Below are positions 53,740 through 64,000 of a stretch of 64,000 bases of DNA, piece by piece. Position 1 is the stretch's first letter; each line of letters opens with the position of its first letter. The notes below the pieces were generated by a model, which had not been told where the DNA came from, ran no database searches, and saw only the letters and a list, made by a program, of their open reading frames with translations. Made by a program: the position numbers and the translations under genes. Source of the DNA: Prorocentrum cordatum (lineage: Eukaryota; Sar; Dinophyceae; Prorocentrales; Prorocentraceae); NCBI GenBank assembly GCA_963575745.1, contig CAUYUJ010015269.1:182324-246323 (forward strand), read 5' to 3'.

Positions 53740-55200
53740 CGACCATGCCGCTCACGTTCGCACGCCATGTTCCGGAGGAGCGTTCCCGGAGCATGGGGCG
53801 GCAGAGGCTCCCCCGCTCTTCCCCCCTCCCGGACTATCCTGCCGAGGACCTTCTGGGTTGTGTAGGGCTGGTCTTGCGGGCTCCCCGGGGCTCTCTGGGC
53901 CCGCCTAGGGCTGTGTGGGAGCGGACCTGGAGGCGCGCTGGGCCCATTATTGGAGCGTCGGAAAGCCCGACGACTTCGACGACGACGACGACGGCGACCA
54001 TGCCGCTCACGTTCGCACGCCATGTTCCGGAGGAGCGTTCCCGGAGCATGGGGCGGCAGAGGCTCCCCCGCTCTTCCCCCCTCCCGGACTATCCTGCCGA
54101 GGACCTTCTGGGTTGCGTAGGGCCGGTCTTGCGGGCTCCCTGGGGCTCTCTGGGCCCGCCTAGGGCTGTTTGGGAGCGGACCTGGAGGCGCGCTGGGCCC
54201 TGTTGGCCGAAAAGACAAGAAGGCTAAGATCCTCCAGGTCCTACGTAAAATGAACGATGTTGGCCTGTTGGGGCCGTCTTGGGGGTGCTCCTGGAGGCGT
54301 CTTGAGCCACGTTTGAAGCCTCTTGGGAGCTACATGGGGCCTCCTGGGGCTCTCTTGAGGCGGAAGCCCGGGTTTTCCGGACGCGGTCAGTCTCTTGGAC
54401 ACCTCTCGGGCCTCTTTTGGGGCACTCGTGGGCTGCCCTGGGCGCTTCTTGGGCCAGCCTTGGGCTCTCTGGGACCGCCTCGGGGCGGCCTTGGGCGCTT
54501 CTGGAGCTGTTTGGGGGCGGTCTCGGAGGCCTACTGGGCCGCCTACAGCGTCGGACAGCCGCAAAGATCAGAAGGCCAAAACCCTCCAAAACTATTGTAA
54601 AACCAATAATTTTTGGCCTGATGGGGCCCTCGCGTGGGAGTGCTCTTGGAAGCGTTCGGAGCCATGTTGGAGGACTCTCGGGGGCTGCCTGGGGCCTCCG
54701 GGGTCACTGTTGAGGCGGAGCGCTGAGTGTTCGGTACGCGGTCCCTCTCTTGGGCCCTTCTTGGGCTTGTTTTGGAGCCTTCTTGGGCTGTCGTGGGCGC
54801 TTCTTGGGCCAGCCTTGGGCTCTCCGGGGCCGCCTTGGGCTTGTCTTTGGGGCCTCTGGGGCTGCTTGGGGGCGGACCTGGAGACTTCCTGGGCCGTCTT
54901 GGAGCGTCGTACAACCGAAAAAAACAGAAAGTCAAAAATCCTTCCGAAACCCTTCGGAAAACCATCAATTTGTGGCCTCCCGGGGCTCTCTTGGGAGGGC
55001 TCCTGGAAGCGTCTGGAGCCATGTTGGAGGCCTCCCGAAACCTCTACCACGTGCTTCGGCGACATGGGTCGAAGATGGGAACCAGTCCTGGTGCTGAAAC
55101 ATCACCAGGGTCTGTCCAGAGCCGCTCGGGAGACGCCCCGGAGCGGATCTGGAGAAGCCCAGGGGGGGGGTCCCCCCATGGCGAGTCGAGGCAGCTGGCC
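52000..55200. repeat. GGGCCTCTTGGG-type degenerate repeat block
   Basis: More than 3 kb made of phrases such as TTGGGGCCGTCTTGG, GGAGCCTCTTGGGGTCT and GGGCCTCCTGGG. Larger direct repeats are nested inside. 53105-53600 recurs at 54590-55145 (GTAAAACCA, CTCTTGGGCCCTTCTTGGGC, GACATGGGTCGAAGATGGGA). Many open frames are rich in Gly, Leu, Ser and Trp; none shows a domain. Confidence 0.8.
53700..54200. repeat. Tandem 255-bp duplication with (CGA)n
   Basis: 53700-53945 and 53965-54200 are near-identical: GACGACTTCGACGACGACGA, CGACCATGCCGCTCACGTTC, CGGAGCATGGGGCGGCAGAG and CTTCTGGGTTG(T/C)GTAGGGC. The first copy has a longer CGA run. Near-identity points to a recent duplication. Confidence 0.92.
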
Positions 55201-55403
55201 AGAGGCCCCTGGCCCCGTACCCCGACATATATATATATATATACACATACCTATATCTGTATATATTTATATACACAGATCAGCAAACCTGGATCCAAAA
55301 CAAAAAACGGATCCAGACACTGAGATCTAAGAAAAGTGGATCCGGTAAAACCATACAAAAATCAAAAAATGGATCCAGAAGACCTCTGGGTTGCGCACTG
55401 TGC
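55201..55403. other. AT-rich spacer
   Basis: Contains a short (TA)n run (55228-55242) and a GGATCCA-containing stretch repeated three times (55290, 55338, 55371). No gene. Confidence 0.5.
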
Positions 55404-56432
55404 TCAGACCGGCTCACAGGATTGCCAGCAACTCCAGGCCGACGATGCCCATTGATGACCACCTGCTTTGAAGCCTGGCCAATCAGCGGGTAGCTTCCCA
55501 TCCAAGATTGCTTTCCTGAAGTAAACGTTTAACACTTGCTGCTCGCCGTTCGCATGTTGAAAGCCCTCTTGTACCTCCTCGTCTGTACTTGGAGAAGTCA
55601 TCCAATTGTGGTGGTCGTGCAACGCCTGTCGTATTTCCCGAATGAATGTCATTGTCTGCGCACTCTTGCGCACCAGAATATGGGCAGCGTTTACCATCCG
55701 CGCATCATACTAAAAATGTTCAGGGTACGGCTTCCCTAATTCCCTTACAACTCTTGGGCTTGTCCATTTTTTCAGACTGAGGGGTTCCTTGCATGCGCCT
55801 TTCCCTTCCCACGCCATGACAATGTCTGATTTCGACTGCTTAAAAGCAAATGCTGACGAAGCTTTCCAAAGAGGGATGTCCCCATACCTTGCTGAGCGCT
55901 TGCTGTTTCCGTCAGAATAAAGCAACGTGTCTCCGTCTTTTAACATATCCAACTCACGCTCAATCATCACAAGTTTCCATGCCCCCAAATTCATATGGCA
56001 ATACGTCGGGTTTTTTGGCCAACACTCATTTGGGTAGTCCTTGACAGCCCAAGCGTCCTGTCCGGTAAAATTCCGAGGATGCCAAACTCGACACTCATAT
56101 CCAGCAGCGACGCATGAATCGACGAACTGCTTCGCGTCTGGTCTGAGATCCAAACCAGTATCATATGGAGGTCCCTCCGATCCAAAAGATATCACGACGA
56201 ACCGACGTGGAATTTCTTTCAACACCATGTCCCCTACATTTTTGTGTTCGTAATCCAGTGAGACCCTAGGCCATTCTCCAGCAACATCATGGTCACAATC
56301 GTAGTTGCCATCGTCATCATCCTCGGCTCGCAATCTGAATTCTTCGGAATTGGGCTCACCAACAGGTAGGGTCAAGGCTAGGCCACAACCAACAACCAAT
56401 GAAAGGATAATCGTAAACTGTTGCGCATTCAT
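55404..56432 (-). CDS. Secreted glycosyltransferase-like protein with an in-frame TAG
   Basis: Start chosen at ATG 56432, where MNAQQFTIILSLVVGCGLAL followed by TLPVG forms a convincing signal peptide. The mature part has a short acidic stretch, then RRFVVISFGSEGPPYDTGLD, CVAAGYECRVWHPRNFTGQD, and GAWKLVMIERELDMLKDGDT followed by LLYSDGN. A W-K...D-G-D-x-L-L-Y-x-D pattern is common to several small glycosyltransferase families. After 240 codons there is TAG at 55710-55712, but the frame continues with YDARMVNAAHILVRKSAQTM for about 102 more codons to 55404. That text also fits such families, so the full product would be 342 residues. Either the TAG is a nonsense mutation or it is read through. 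No introns are evident. It is one of the few probable non-transposon genes here. Confidence 0.55.
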
Positions 56433-57028
56433 TATTAGGCAGAGGCTTGCTGAAGCTGTTTGTGGACCAACAAACTCTTCCTTGAGCCAGAGGCTAGGAC
56501 GGCGGTGGACACTCGACGGACAATGAGAAAGAAAGGCAGGAGAGCCCAGCATCGAATCGATAAGTCGGATCGGCGATCGACATGAATCGGATCGGCGGAA
56601 ATTGGCAGCCGAGTCGGGAGAAGTCGAATCGGCGGAAGATCGGCAGGCTAGTAGGTCTCCATTGAGAAATCGAAGCCCGAATCGGAATCCGAAACTGACT
56701 CGAATCGTCTTCGGAAGAATCGAAACGAGACCTGAAAGGAGGCTAAAATGAGGCAGGTCTCTCAGACCATGAGAATCTTGACGTTGGTGCTGCGGCCAAG
56801 GCTCCCCGCAAAACCAAATCCCGAACTTTATGTCCACGGGCGCAAAATGGCCCTGGACAGTCAGACGCTGGTCAAGCAAGCGCTGGCGTGCACTGGGAAA
56901 GAATTGAGGCACGAAGGCGAAACAGAAAAGAGCGCGAGGGGGAAGAAGGAGAAGCCCGTTCAGACAATGAAAACCGACGCGGGGATGCTGTGGTGCGTCG
57001 TGCGTCATGCGTCGTGCGTCGTACGTCG

Positions 57029-57065
<37 letters not shown>

Positions 57066-57359
57066 TTGTCCGGGGGGCGCGGGACCCCCGAATAATCTTC
57101 CCGTGAAGAGGGCGGTGCCCACCCCCGCCCCCCTTGTTTTTGTTGTTGCGGGTGTGGACCCTCCCCGCCACCAGTGCCAGAAAGCCGTTTTTTCATACGT
57201 CTGGGGCCGACGTTGTGCGAAAAGCATGAAGTCGGGGAGCTGGGCTCGCCCCTCCCCCGCGGCCCAGAGCGGGCTTTCATGGGCCGAGGACGGTGGAGAG
57301 CCGGGGGCCTGGGCCATTTCGGGCGGGTGGCAATAGGGGAGACGCCATCCTCATGCTGA
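56433..57359. other. Upstream region of the glycosyltransferase-like gene
   Basis: The minus frame stays open for another ~295 codons but is low in complexity and lacks motifs, so I treat it as untranslated. GAATCGGATCGGCGGAAAT-like short repeats lie at 56550-56720. A GTCGTGCGTCGGCGTCGGC microsatellite lies at 56995-57067. Confidence 0.45.
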
Positions 57360-57990
57360 AATAATATGCGTAGTGTTTTGCGCAGTGCTTTCACGCAGTG
57401 TTGTTGCGCAGTGTTTTTGCGCAGTGTACTTGCGTAGTGAGTGTGTGTAGTGTTTTATGCGTAGCGTTTTTTGCGTAGTGTTTTTGCGTTGTGTTTTGCG
57501 TCGTGTTTTTGCGTAGGGTTTGGGCGCTGTTTTTGCGCAGGGTTTTTGCACAGGGTCTTCGCGTGATGTACTTCGGCGCCGCATTTGTGCGTAGCGTTCT
57601 TCGGCGTAGAGTTGTCGCGGTGCGCTTTCGTCGCGCAGCGATTCTGCTAAGTTTCTGTTTGTTGTTTTGCGTAGCGTTTCTGCGAAGCGTTTTTCACGTA
57701 GCGTTTCTGCGCATCGCCTTGGTTGCGTAAGGTGTTCGCTCAGCGCTGTATCGCATAACTCGTTTTGTTTTCGTCGCGGTTTTTATTATCGTAACGTGCT
57801 CGCGTGTTGTTTTCGTCTACTGCTTTGGCGTACTGCGTTCGCGTGGTATTCGGTTTGCGTAGGAGTTATGCGTAGTGTTGTTGCGTCGTGTTTTTGCGTT
57901 GCGTTTTCGCGCAAGGTTTTTGCGCAGGGTCTTCGCAGAATGTTTTTCGACGTCGCATTGGTGCGCAAGGTTCTTCGGTTTAGAGTTTTC
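57360..57990. repeat. Degenerate ~15-17-bp minisatellite (GCGTAGTGTTTTT)
   Basis: Dozens of variants of TTGCGTAGTGTTTTTGCG, including CGCAGGGTTTT, GCGTAGCGTTCTTCG and GCGTCGTGTTTTT. Unit lengths vary, and order decays toward 57990. Confidence 0.85.
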
Positions 57991-58004
57991 GCGTGGCTGC
58001 AACT

Positions 58005-58345
58005 TCCGACTCCTACTACTGCCACTGCGACTCCCACTCCGACACCCACTACTCCTGCTACTACTCGTACTCCAACTCCTGCTACTCCTACTACTACTCC
58101 TACTCCGACTCCGTCTACTCCTACTACTACTCCTTCTCCGACTCCTCCTACCCCTACTACCCCTGCTACTCCTCCTACTCCACCTCATACTACGACTTTC
58201 ACTCCTACTCCGACTCCTAGTGCTACCCTTACTCCGACTCCTACGATAACTCCTCCTCCTCCTCCTGCTACGCCGTCTCCGACTCCTTCTACTCCTCCTG
58301 CTCCGACTCTTACAACTCCTCCTCCTCCTCCTCCTCCTCCTCCTC
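58005..58345. repeat. (ACTCCT/CCGACT)n array
   Basis: ACTCCTACTCCGACTCCT-type 3-, 6- and 9-bp repeats ending in (CCT)n. Confidence 0.9.
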
Positions 58346-58900
<555 letters not shown>

Positions 58901-59000
58901 NNNNNNNNNNNNNNNNNNNNNNNNNNNNNNNNNNNNNNNNNNNNNNNNNNNNNNNNNNNNNNNNNNNNNNNNNNNNNNNNNNNNNNNNNNNNNNNNNNNN
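58901..59000. other. 100-base assembly gap
   Basis: Exactly 100 N inside or at the end of an ACT array. The coding frame of the next gene is cut here. Confidence 0.99.
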
Positions 59001-60371
59001 GGCCCGCGCCATACGCTTCAGCGATTTCTCGGAGAGGCCGAGCCGCAGCAGGGGCTCGATGTCCGTGACCTCTTCCACGGTCTTGACGTCGGTCAGCTGG
59101 TGCTCCTGGTCCTCAGCATCGACGTCGGGCTGGGGGTCGCTCTCTTCGTCACGGGGAGGTTCTTCCTCGAGGGGCGGGGGTGGCGCACGGGGCGGCCCTG
59201 GCACCACCCCCACCTCCCTCGCCATCGGGCGACCAACCTCCTCCGCCACTGCTTCCGTGGCTGGGGGGGGGGGGGGCGCCCGTGCTCTCGGGGTCGATGC
59301 CCGCCCCCGCGCCCTCCGTTGACCTCCGCAGGGCGAGCAAGCCTTCCTCGGAGAGCGCGAATCCCACCAGCACGTCCATGCCCTCCTTGACGCAGTCGAA
59401 GCTCGCACGGAACTTCGCCACTCGCTTGGCGGCGTGGTCGATGGAGCCTGGGCCCTTGTTCGCGCGCGCTGCGCGCGTCACGGCCTCGTGCTCGGTGATG
59501 TTCTGCGTCGCCGCCACGCAGCGCGAGCACGCGTACAGCTTGCACTGCCCCTCTTTGCCCTTCCTCAGCTCGGGGCATTGCTGATTGTACTCTTTGGCCT
59601 CCGCATAGCGGCGCATCTCCCCACAACTGAGCTCGCCCACGTACTCCACCGCCATGATCCCCCAGTCGTCCAGCTCCGTGCACCTCCGACACCAGCCCAG
59701 GCGCTGCGGCGGGACCCAGTACGCACCCATGCAGTGGACGTAGCCCGCCTCAGCGTAGTCCTCCTCCGCCATCATCTCGGCGTCTTCGAGCGCGGCAGGT
59801 GTGCCGTCGCTCGACTGGGGAGCCCGGCCGTAGGCGGCCTTGTTGCTGTGTCGGCGGCGGCGTTTGCCTCCATGACCGCGGAGCGCGAGGGTGATCGCGT
59901 CCAACCCACGGCGCTGCTCCGTGGTGAAGTTAGCGTAAGTGGCTGCCGCTGCCAGGGCGGCCGTCGTCACTGGCCCACCGCCGACGTGGGCATCGCCGAG
60001 GCGCCATCGGAGGCGGCGGCACTGGGGGCGGCCCCCGTACCGCCGCCTCCGTCGGCGTCTTCGGCGGGCGCCACTGATCCCGCGGGCAGCGTCGGCGCCG
60101 TCCGAAAGGTTGCCGCCTCGGACATCATGTCGAACTCCTCGTCTTCGCTCTCCGACACGCTCACCTGCTGGCCAGGGCGTTGCGTCGGCCTTGCTTTGGA
60201 AGTGGGTGCGTCGGCCGCGGAAGCACCGCTGGCCTTCGCACGCGCCTCGGCCTTCGCCTTAGCTTTCGCCGCCAAAACCTCGCGAAGAGGCGCCGCATCG
60301 TGACTGGGCGAGTCGGCGTGCGTCTTGGCAGGCCAGGGCATCGGCGCGGGCTTCGAGAACTTGGGCGCCAT
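59001..60371 (-). CDS. Cys-containing hypothetical protein, partial, two apparent frameshifts
   Basis: ATG at 60369-60371 gives MAPKFSKPAPMPWPAKTHAD, then an Ala/Lys-rich helix (AAKAKAKAEARAKASG) and an acidic segment (VSVSESEDEEFDMMSEA). The frame meets TGA at 59967-59969; the next frame continues at once with TTAALAAAATYANFTTEQRR. A Cys/Trp-rich module follows: YVHCMGAYWVPPQRLGWCRR then C, LSCGEMRRYAE, NQQCPEL and CKLYACSRCVAATQ, perhaps zinc-binding. A second frame change falls at a G13 run (59262-59275), after which an acidic tail ends VTDIEPLLRLGLSEKSLKRM at the gap. Single-base errors or real mutations could explain both shifts. No family was recognised. It is downstream of, and collinear with, the LINE at 61.1-64 kb. 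Confidence 0.5.
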
Positions 60372-61079
60372 CACTTGGTCGGGTGGATGGCACGGGAGCT
60401 GCAGCTCGAGAGGATGTGCGAGACAAGGCCTCACGAGCCAAACAGCTGCCGAGGAAGAGAGGGGAGGGGGAGAGGCTGCACACCGAACCAAAATGGGGCG
60501 GCCGACTGCCAAGGCGGGACAAAGGTAAAACATGAAGACTAAAGGCTGAAACCAACGGCTCCAGGTGCGTGGGAACCGATCCTTGTGCAAGCGGAAAACG
60601 GCCTGACCCCCGTTCGGGACCCTGGACGGGCAGGAGAGGGGAAAGGGGGGCGAGAGAACCACGTCGCGGGCGGGCGACAAAGCGGACGGCGGGCCGCCGA
60701 CGGCCCCAGGACCCGCGGGGCGGCCCCGATCTTTAACGCCTCTTGACGCCTCTTTAGCCAGTGGCCTCGAACAGGTGCTATTGGCGGCATGAAGGCTCAG
60801 CCCGAGTGGGTTGAGGGAGCAGCCCAAGGCAGAACTTAAGAGCATCACAAGTATGACATGGCGGAAGCACAACGTGCACAAGGCAGGGTGGCTACACAAC
60901 GCGGCGTGCAGAACAGACACGACAAAGCAAGAGCGCACCATGCACGCAACAAGGGAACTGAGCAGTACCGTGCACACTTCAGATGTGACTATTTTTTTGC
61001 GACTGGTCAGGGCAGCAGGAAGGCGAGTGGGAGGGGGAGGGCCAGGGAGCGCACGCAAATGGAATGGAGCCACAGCTAG
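60372..61079. other. Spacer between LINE and hypothetical gene
   Basis: About 700 bp with no recognised gene. It would contain the 3' untranslated region of the LINE and the upstream region of the hypothetical gene. No poly(A) tail or target duplication was identified. Confidence 0.45.
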
Positions 61080-62615
61080 TCAAGACCGAACGCTCGGGGC
61101 GGCCCCTGCATCCAGTCCCGCTGCGCCCTCCGTCGCCAGGGCGACCTGCTCGGCGATTTGGCCCTGCAGGGCGTCGGCCACTGCCGAGCGCAGGGATGAG
61201 CGTGCCGCGGGCCGTTCGGCCTCAGGCAATTCCCCCACGGCACGGCGCAGCCACGTCTCAGCCCCTGCGCCCCAGCGGCCGTTGACATCGAGAACAAAGG
61301 GCACCAGGCCAGAAAATGGGCACCTACGGTGCTTCACTTTCTCTCCGCGCTGCAGCGCTGCCTGATGCGGCCGCCCCGTCTGGGCCACAGCCACCTCGTC
61401 CACCAAGCTGATGTCGAGGCAAACTCGGCCATGGATGCCTCGATGGTAGACGACGTCCAGCGTGGCCGCGCCCTGTTCTTCCGTGCACCACTCGGGGATG
61501 ACCTGCTCCACCAGGGCGTGGCGCCCCACCCCACGCAACCAGAGCGCCACGGCATCTCGGATGGCATTGTGGCGGCGCGTCGGGCCGCCTCCCCTGGGGC
61601 AGTTGAGCGCATGAACGCCACGAACGTCCACCGTGCGGCCACACGTCGGGCCGTGCTGCGCCATCGCGCGGGCGGGCGCTGCTGGTCGGTTCAGGCACGT
61701 GCACTCGGACTGCAGCAGCGGCAGATGCATGCGCCTCTCGGCCGCAATGCAGAACGCGTGGTCGGCGACGGGCGAGACCCCCTCGAAGTTATCCAACCAG
61801 GCGCCCGCTGAGCTGCCCGAGGCACTATGCACCGCCGCCGCCGCCGTCACCGGCAGCGCGGCCATGAACGTCTTGGTGGCGTGGTCCCGCACGCGCTGGG
61901 TGCACGTTTTTTGGCCCTTGCCCTTCCGCCCCTCCGGAAGGCCCTGCCAGCGGTCACTCTGGGGGCGACGGCCTCCTGCCAGCCGCCCCTGCTCCTCGCC
62001 CGCTGCCGAGAGGGCACGGCCAAGGCCCGGCCACCTCCGAAAGCGGCCGATCGCTGTCGCCCCTCGGAGCTCCCGGGCAGCCGCGCGGATTCCAGCTTCC
62101 CAGGACGCCAGGAGGGCAGCGGGGCAGCGCTGTTCGGCGCTGCCACAGCCCAGGCCTCCGTCGCTGACCTTCATGAAGATCTGCTCACGGGGGGCAGCCG
62201 CGACCCCCAGAAGGGCGTTGACGAAGGCGACCACTCCGTCATCCACCCTGCGGCCCCACGCCGCCGTGAGCGGGAGCGCCCGCTGGATGTGGACGCAGGC
62301 GCCCCTCGACCAGATCCGCATCAACTGGGAGGCATCAAAGGCCGAAAGCCCACGCCTGCGGAGCGTCAGGAGCTCTCGGAAGTAGCGGTCCTGCTTCTGG
62401 AGGAAGGCCTCGCCGCAAGGGAGTGGCGCGGCGGCGCCCGGGGCGGCCCCGGCACCGCCAGCCTGCGCGAGGCCCCCCTCGTCGAGGTCCTCTGGGACGG
62501 CAAAGTCCGCGAGCGGGACGCCCCATCCAGTCGGTATCCACGTCGTGGTTCGCGTAGGCCAGAGTGGGCCCCACCGCCTTGAGCTTCTGGACGCGGTACT
62601 GGGCGTACTCCGCAA
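61080..62615 (-). pseudogene. Thumb, Cys/His motif and restriction-like endonuclease of the LINE
   Basis: A 511-codon frame whose first ~35 residues are out of phase with the upstream protein; coding text starts at VPLADFAVPEDLDEGG. Then AFDASQLMRIWSRGACVHIQ and EQIFMKVSDGGLGCGSAEQR. A zinc-like motif follows: TCGRTVDVRGVHALNCPRGG, then RRHNAIRDAVALW. The nuclease region has ALVEQVIPEW, GAATLDVVYHRGIHGRVCLD then ISLVDEV, a Lys in GEKVKHRRC, and VPFVLDVNGRWG, in the order expected for PD-(D/E)XK LINE endonucleases. The frame ends at 61080. Confidence 0.75.
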
Positions 62616-63991
62616 ACTCCGGCGGCAGGACAGCTTGGGGATCTGGGGGCCAGATCTGGGTCTTGGACATCTTCAGCTTCATCCCGTGGGCTTCAATGCG
62701 GGCTCGCCAGGCATCCAAGCCGCGGAACACAGCGGCCGCGGTGCCCACGAAGTACGCGTCGTCTAAGAAGGCCAGGCAGTCCCCTTCCGCGTCCACCGCA
62801 CGCACGGCCATGCGACCGATGCTGAGAACATCCGCGGTGCCGACCGCGTAGAAGCCTGGACTCGTCGGGCAGCCCTGGTCGAGGCCACGGATCTGGTCGA
62901 CCAGCTGGGCGGGCTGTGACCCACCCCCCGCCGCGCGGCGTGTGCGAGCAGGGAGCCAGGCCTCCGCCAGCGGCGCCAGAGCGGGCACCTTGGTGCGCAC
63001 GGCCTCCTTCACCAGGTCGCGGGGGATGTTGCTGAACGCATCCCCGAGGTCCACCGCCACCGCCCACTTGCCTGGGCTCGAGTTGGCCATCGTGCATAGG
63101 CGTCGATGGAGGGCACCACATCCGCCCTTGGCAAGGCCAAACTGTTGGTCCCCCACCGCCGTCCGCACGTCTTTGTGGTGGACCTTGGCAGCGCTGCGGC
63201 CCACAGCCCAGGACTCGCACATCCCCAGGGGTTGCCTTGGGGATGCCTGTGAGGCGCGCCGCCGTCAGGGCGGCTAGCGCCTCGGAAGGGAGGTCGCCGA
63301 TGGCCAGGCGTGCCAGCGCGTTGGCCACCGCCTCTGCCCCGTCCTCGTCGTACTTGAGCGGGGCCCAGTGCTCGTAGCGCCCTCCTCCAGGCCCCGCCCC
63401 GCCGCGGCGGGGAAAGCGGCCAAACTGACGTTTGAAGTGGTTGGCCACACGGCGATGGAGCTCTGCTGCGCCGTCGAGCTCGTGGGGGGCCGCAGCTGGC
63501 GGCATCGCCACATCGGCCCCCGCCACTGCGGGCCCCCTCCCTGGCCCATGCGGGGCGGCCCCAGTACCAGGGAGAGGGCCCCATTCGCCTGGGCGAGGCG
63601 CCGCAGGCTGTTGGGTGGTGCTGAACTTCCTCACCACCGCCGCTGCATCCGCCATGTCCCCCTGGGGCCACACTGCCGCTGCCGCCCGAGACATCTCTCC
63701 AGCTCGTGCGAGCTCGGTGACACGGCGCACACGGGCCGCGGCATGATCCTCGCGGCCCTTCGCGGTGACCGCGGTGCGCGTCTGGTCCTCCATGGAGAGC
63801 CAGGCGACGTCCCACTGGCCGTCCTGAATCCACCGTAAGCGCTCCTGGAGACGCTCACGCCGCGTCGTCGGAGTTGGGGTCGCATTTTCGCTGAACAGCA
63901 GACCGTCCAACGAGAGGAACACCTTCCGCAGCCTCGTCAGCGTACTCGACGCCTGATCATCGTTGCCCTGGCGGGCCTGCTCGATCGCCAA
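62530..63991 (-). pseudogene. Reverse transcriptase of the RLE-type LINE
   Basis: 63991-63190: EQARQGNDDQASSTLTRLRK near the start, HFKRQFGRFPRRGGAGPGGG with a YEHWAPLKY block, and ARLTGIPKATPGDVRVLGCG, the L-x-x-I-P-K fingers motif. The frame shifts, then DQQFGLAKGGCGALHRRLC, WAVAVDLGDAFSNIPRDLVK (motif A Asp), IRGLDQGCPTSPGFYAVGTA and DCLAFLDDAYFVGTAAAV. In that last block the catalytic pair is L-D-D rather than Y-A-D-D. MKLKMSKTQIWPPDPQA follows. The motif order is complete, so identity is firm. The shift near 63190 prevents a single product. Confidence 0.82.
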
Positions 63992-64000
63992 GCACAGCCG

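Larger units (their letters stand above)
61080..64000 (-). mobile_element. LINE with restriction-like endonuclease, truncated by the window edge
   Basis: Minus strand, entering from beyond 64000: a helical N-terminal region, reverse transcriptase (about 63350-62530), thumb (62530-61700), then a Cys/His motif and a PD-(D/E)XK-like nuclease (61720-61180), ending at 61080-61082 (TAG, after PSVRS). An endonuclease at the C terminus rather than the N terminus marks the early-branching, site-preferring LINE class (R2/CRE/NeSL/Hero type). Frame changes near 63190 and 62530 break it. No clear target site was recognised. Confidence 0.78.

Noticed and set aside
52029-55330. Several 200-450-residue Gly/Leu/Trp-rich frames
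   Set aside because: They cross the degenerate GGGCCTCTTGGG repeats and the 255-bp duplication; no domain or consistent frame between duplicate copies.
56433-57317. N-terminal extension of the glycosyltransferase-like protein
   Set aside because: The frame is open, but it contains a poly-Arg microsatellite and no motif, and the signal peptide at 56432 marks a better start.

Overview
The window looks like nuclear DNA of a dinoflagellate. It is GC-rich and almost intron-free where coding can be read. Micro- and minisatellites and decayed retroelements saturate it, and several degraded genes resemble multicopy dinoflagellate families that I know only from memory. I could not test the species; a GC-rich, repeat-dense core dinoflagellate (Prorocentrum-like) is a guess. 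No bacterial gene organisation, CRISPR array, tRNA or rRNA was seen. Two 100-base N gaps (7172-7271, 58901-59000) are scaffold gaps at trinucleotide arrays.

Layout. 0-2.3 kb: minisatellites (12 bp and 96 bp units) and simple repeats. 2.4-7.1 kb, minus strand: a broken multicopy hypothetical gene, with a 73-bp minisatellite just upstream of it. 8.3-13.2 kb, minus: a decayed LINE with an ORF1-like region, an apurinic-type endonuclease, a reverse transcriptase and a CCHC-like tail. 13.3-27.3 kb: no convincing gene. This stretch holds (GAG/CTC)n arrays, 101-bp and 188-bp tandem repeats, two AT-rich islands with third-position T periodicity, and three copies of an element bounded by CTC tracts, two of them inverted relative to each other. 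27.3-46.85 kb: a ~19.5-kb Ty1/copia-type LTR retrotransposon, coding on the minus strand. Its order is LTR, primer-binding site, gag, a Tpt1/KptA-like RNA 2'-phosphotransferase module, a RING-finger module, protease, a ~3.77-kb segment present twice in tandem, integrase, reverse transcriptase, RNase H, LTR. 46.85-55.2 kb: degenerate ~30-bp/150-190-bp repeats, a tetranucleotide array, a ~2.4-kb minisatellite (89-bp then 80-bp units) and a pentanucleotide array. 55.4-56.4 kb, minus: a secreted glycosyltransferase-like gene with an in-frame TAG. 57.4-58.9 kb: a composite minisatellite/microsatellite. 59.0-60.4 kb, minus: a Cys-containing hypothetical gene. 61.1-64.0 kb, minus: a second LINE, with a restriction-like endonuclease, running off the window.

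Almost every recognisable reading frame lies on the minus strand and is broken by frameshifts or stops. The probable non-transposon genes are the 55.4-56.4 kb and 59.0-60.4 kb loci and perhaps the 2.4-7.1 kb locus. The most notable item is the LTR retrotransposon carrying a Tpt1/KptA-like domain and a RING-type zinc finger between gag and protease. Many long open frames in GC-rich or repetitive DNA here are not genes and were left out. All homology calls come from motif recognition by eye.
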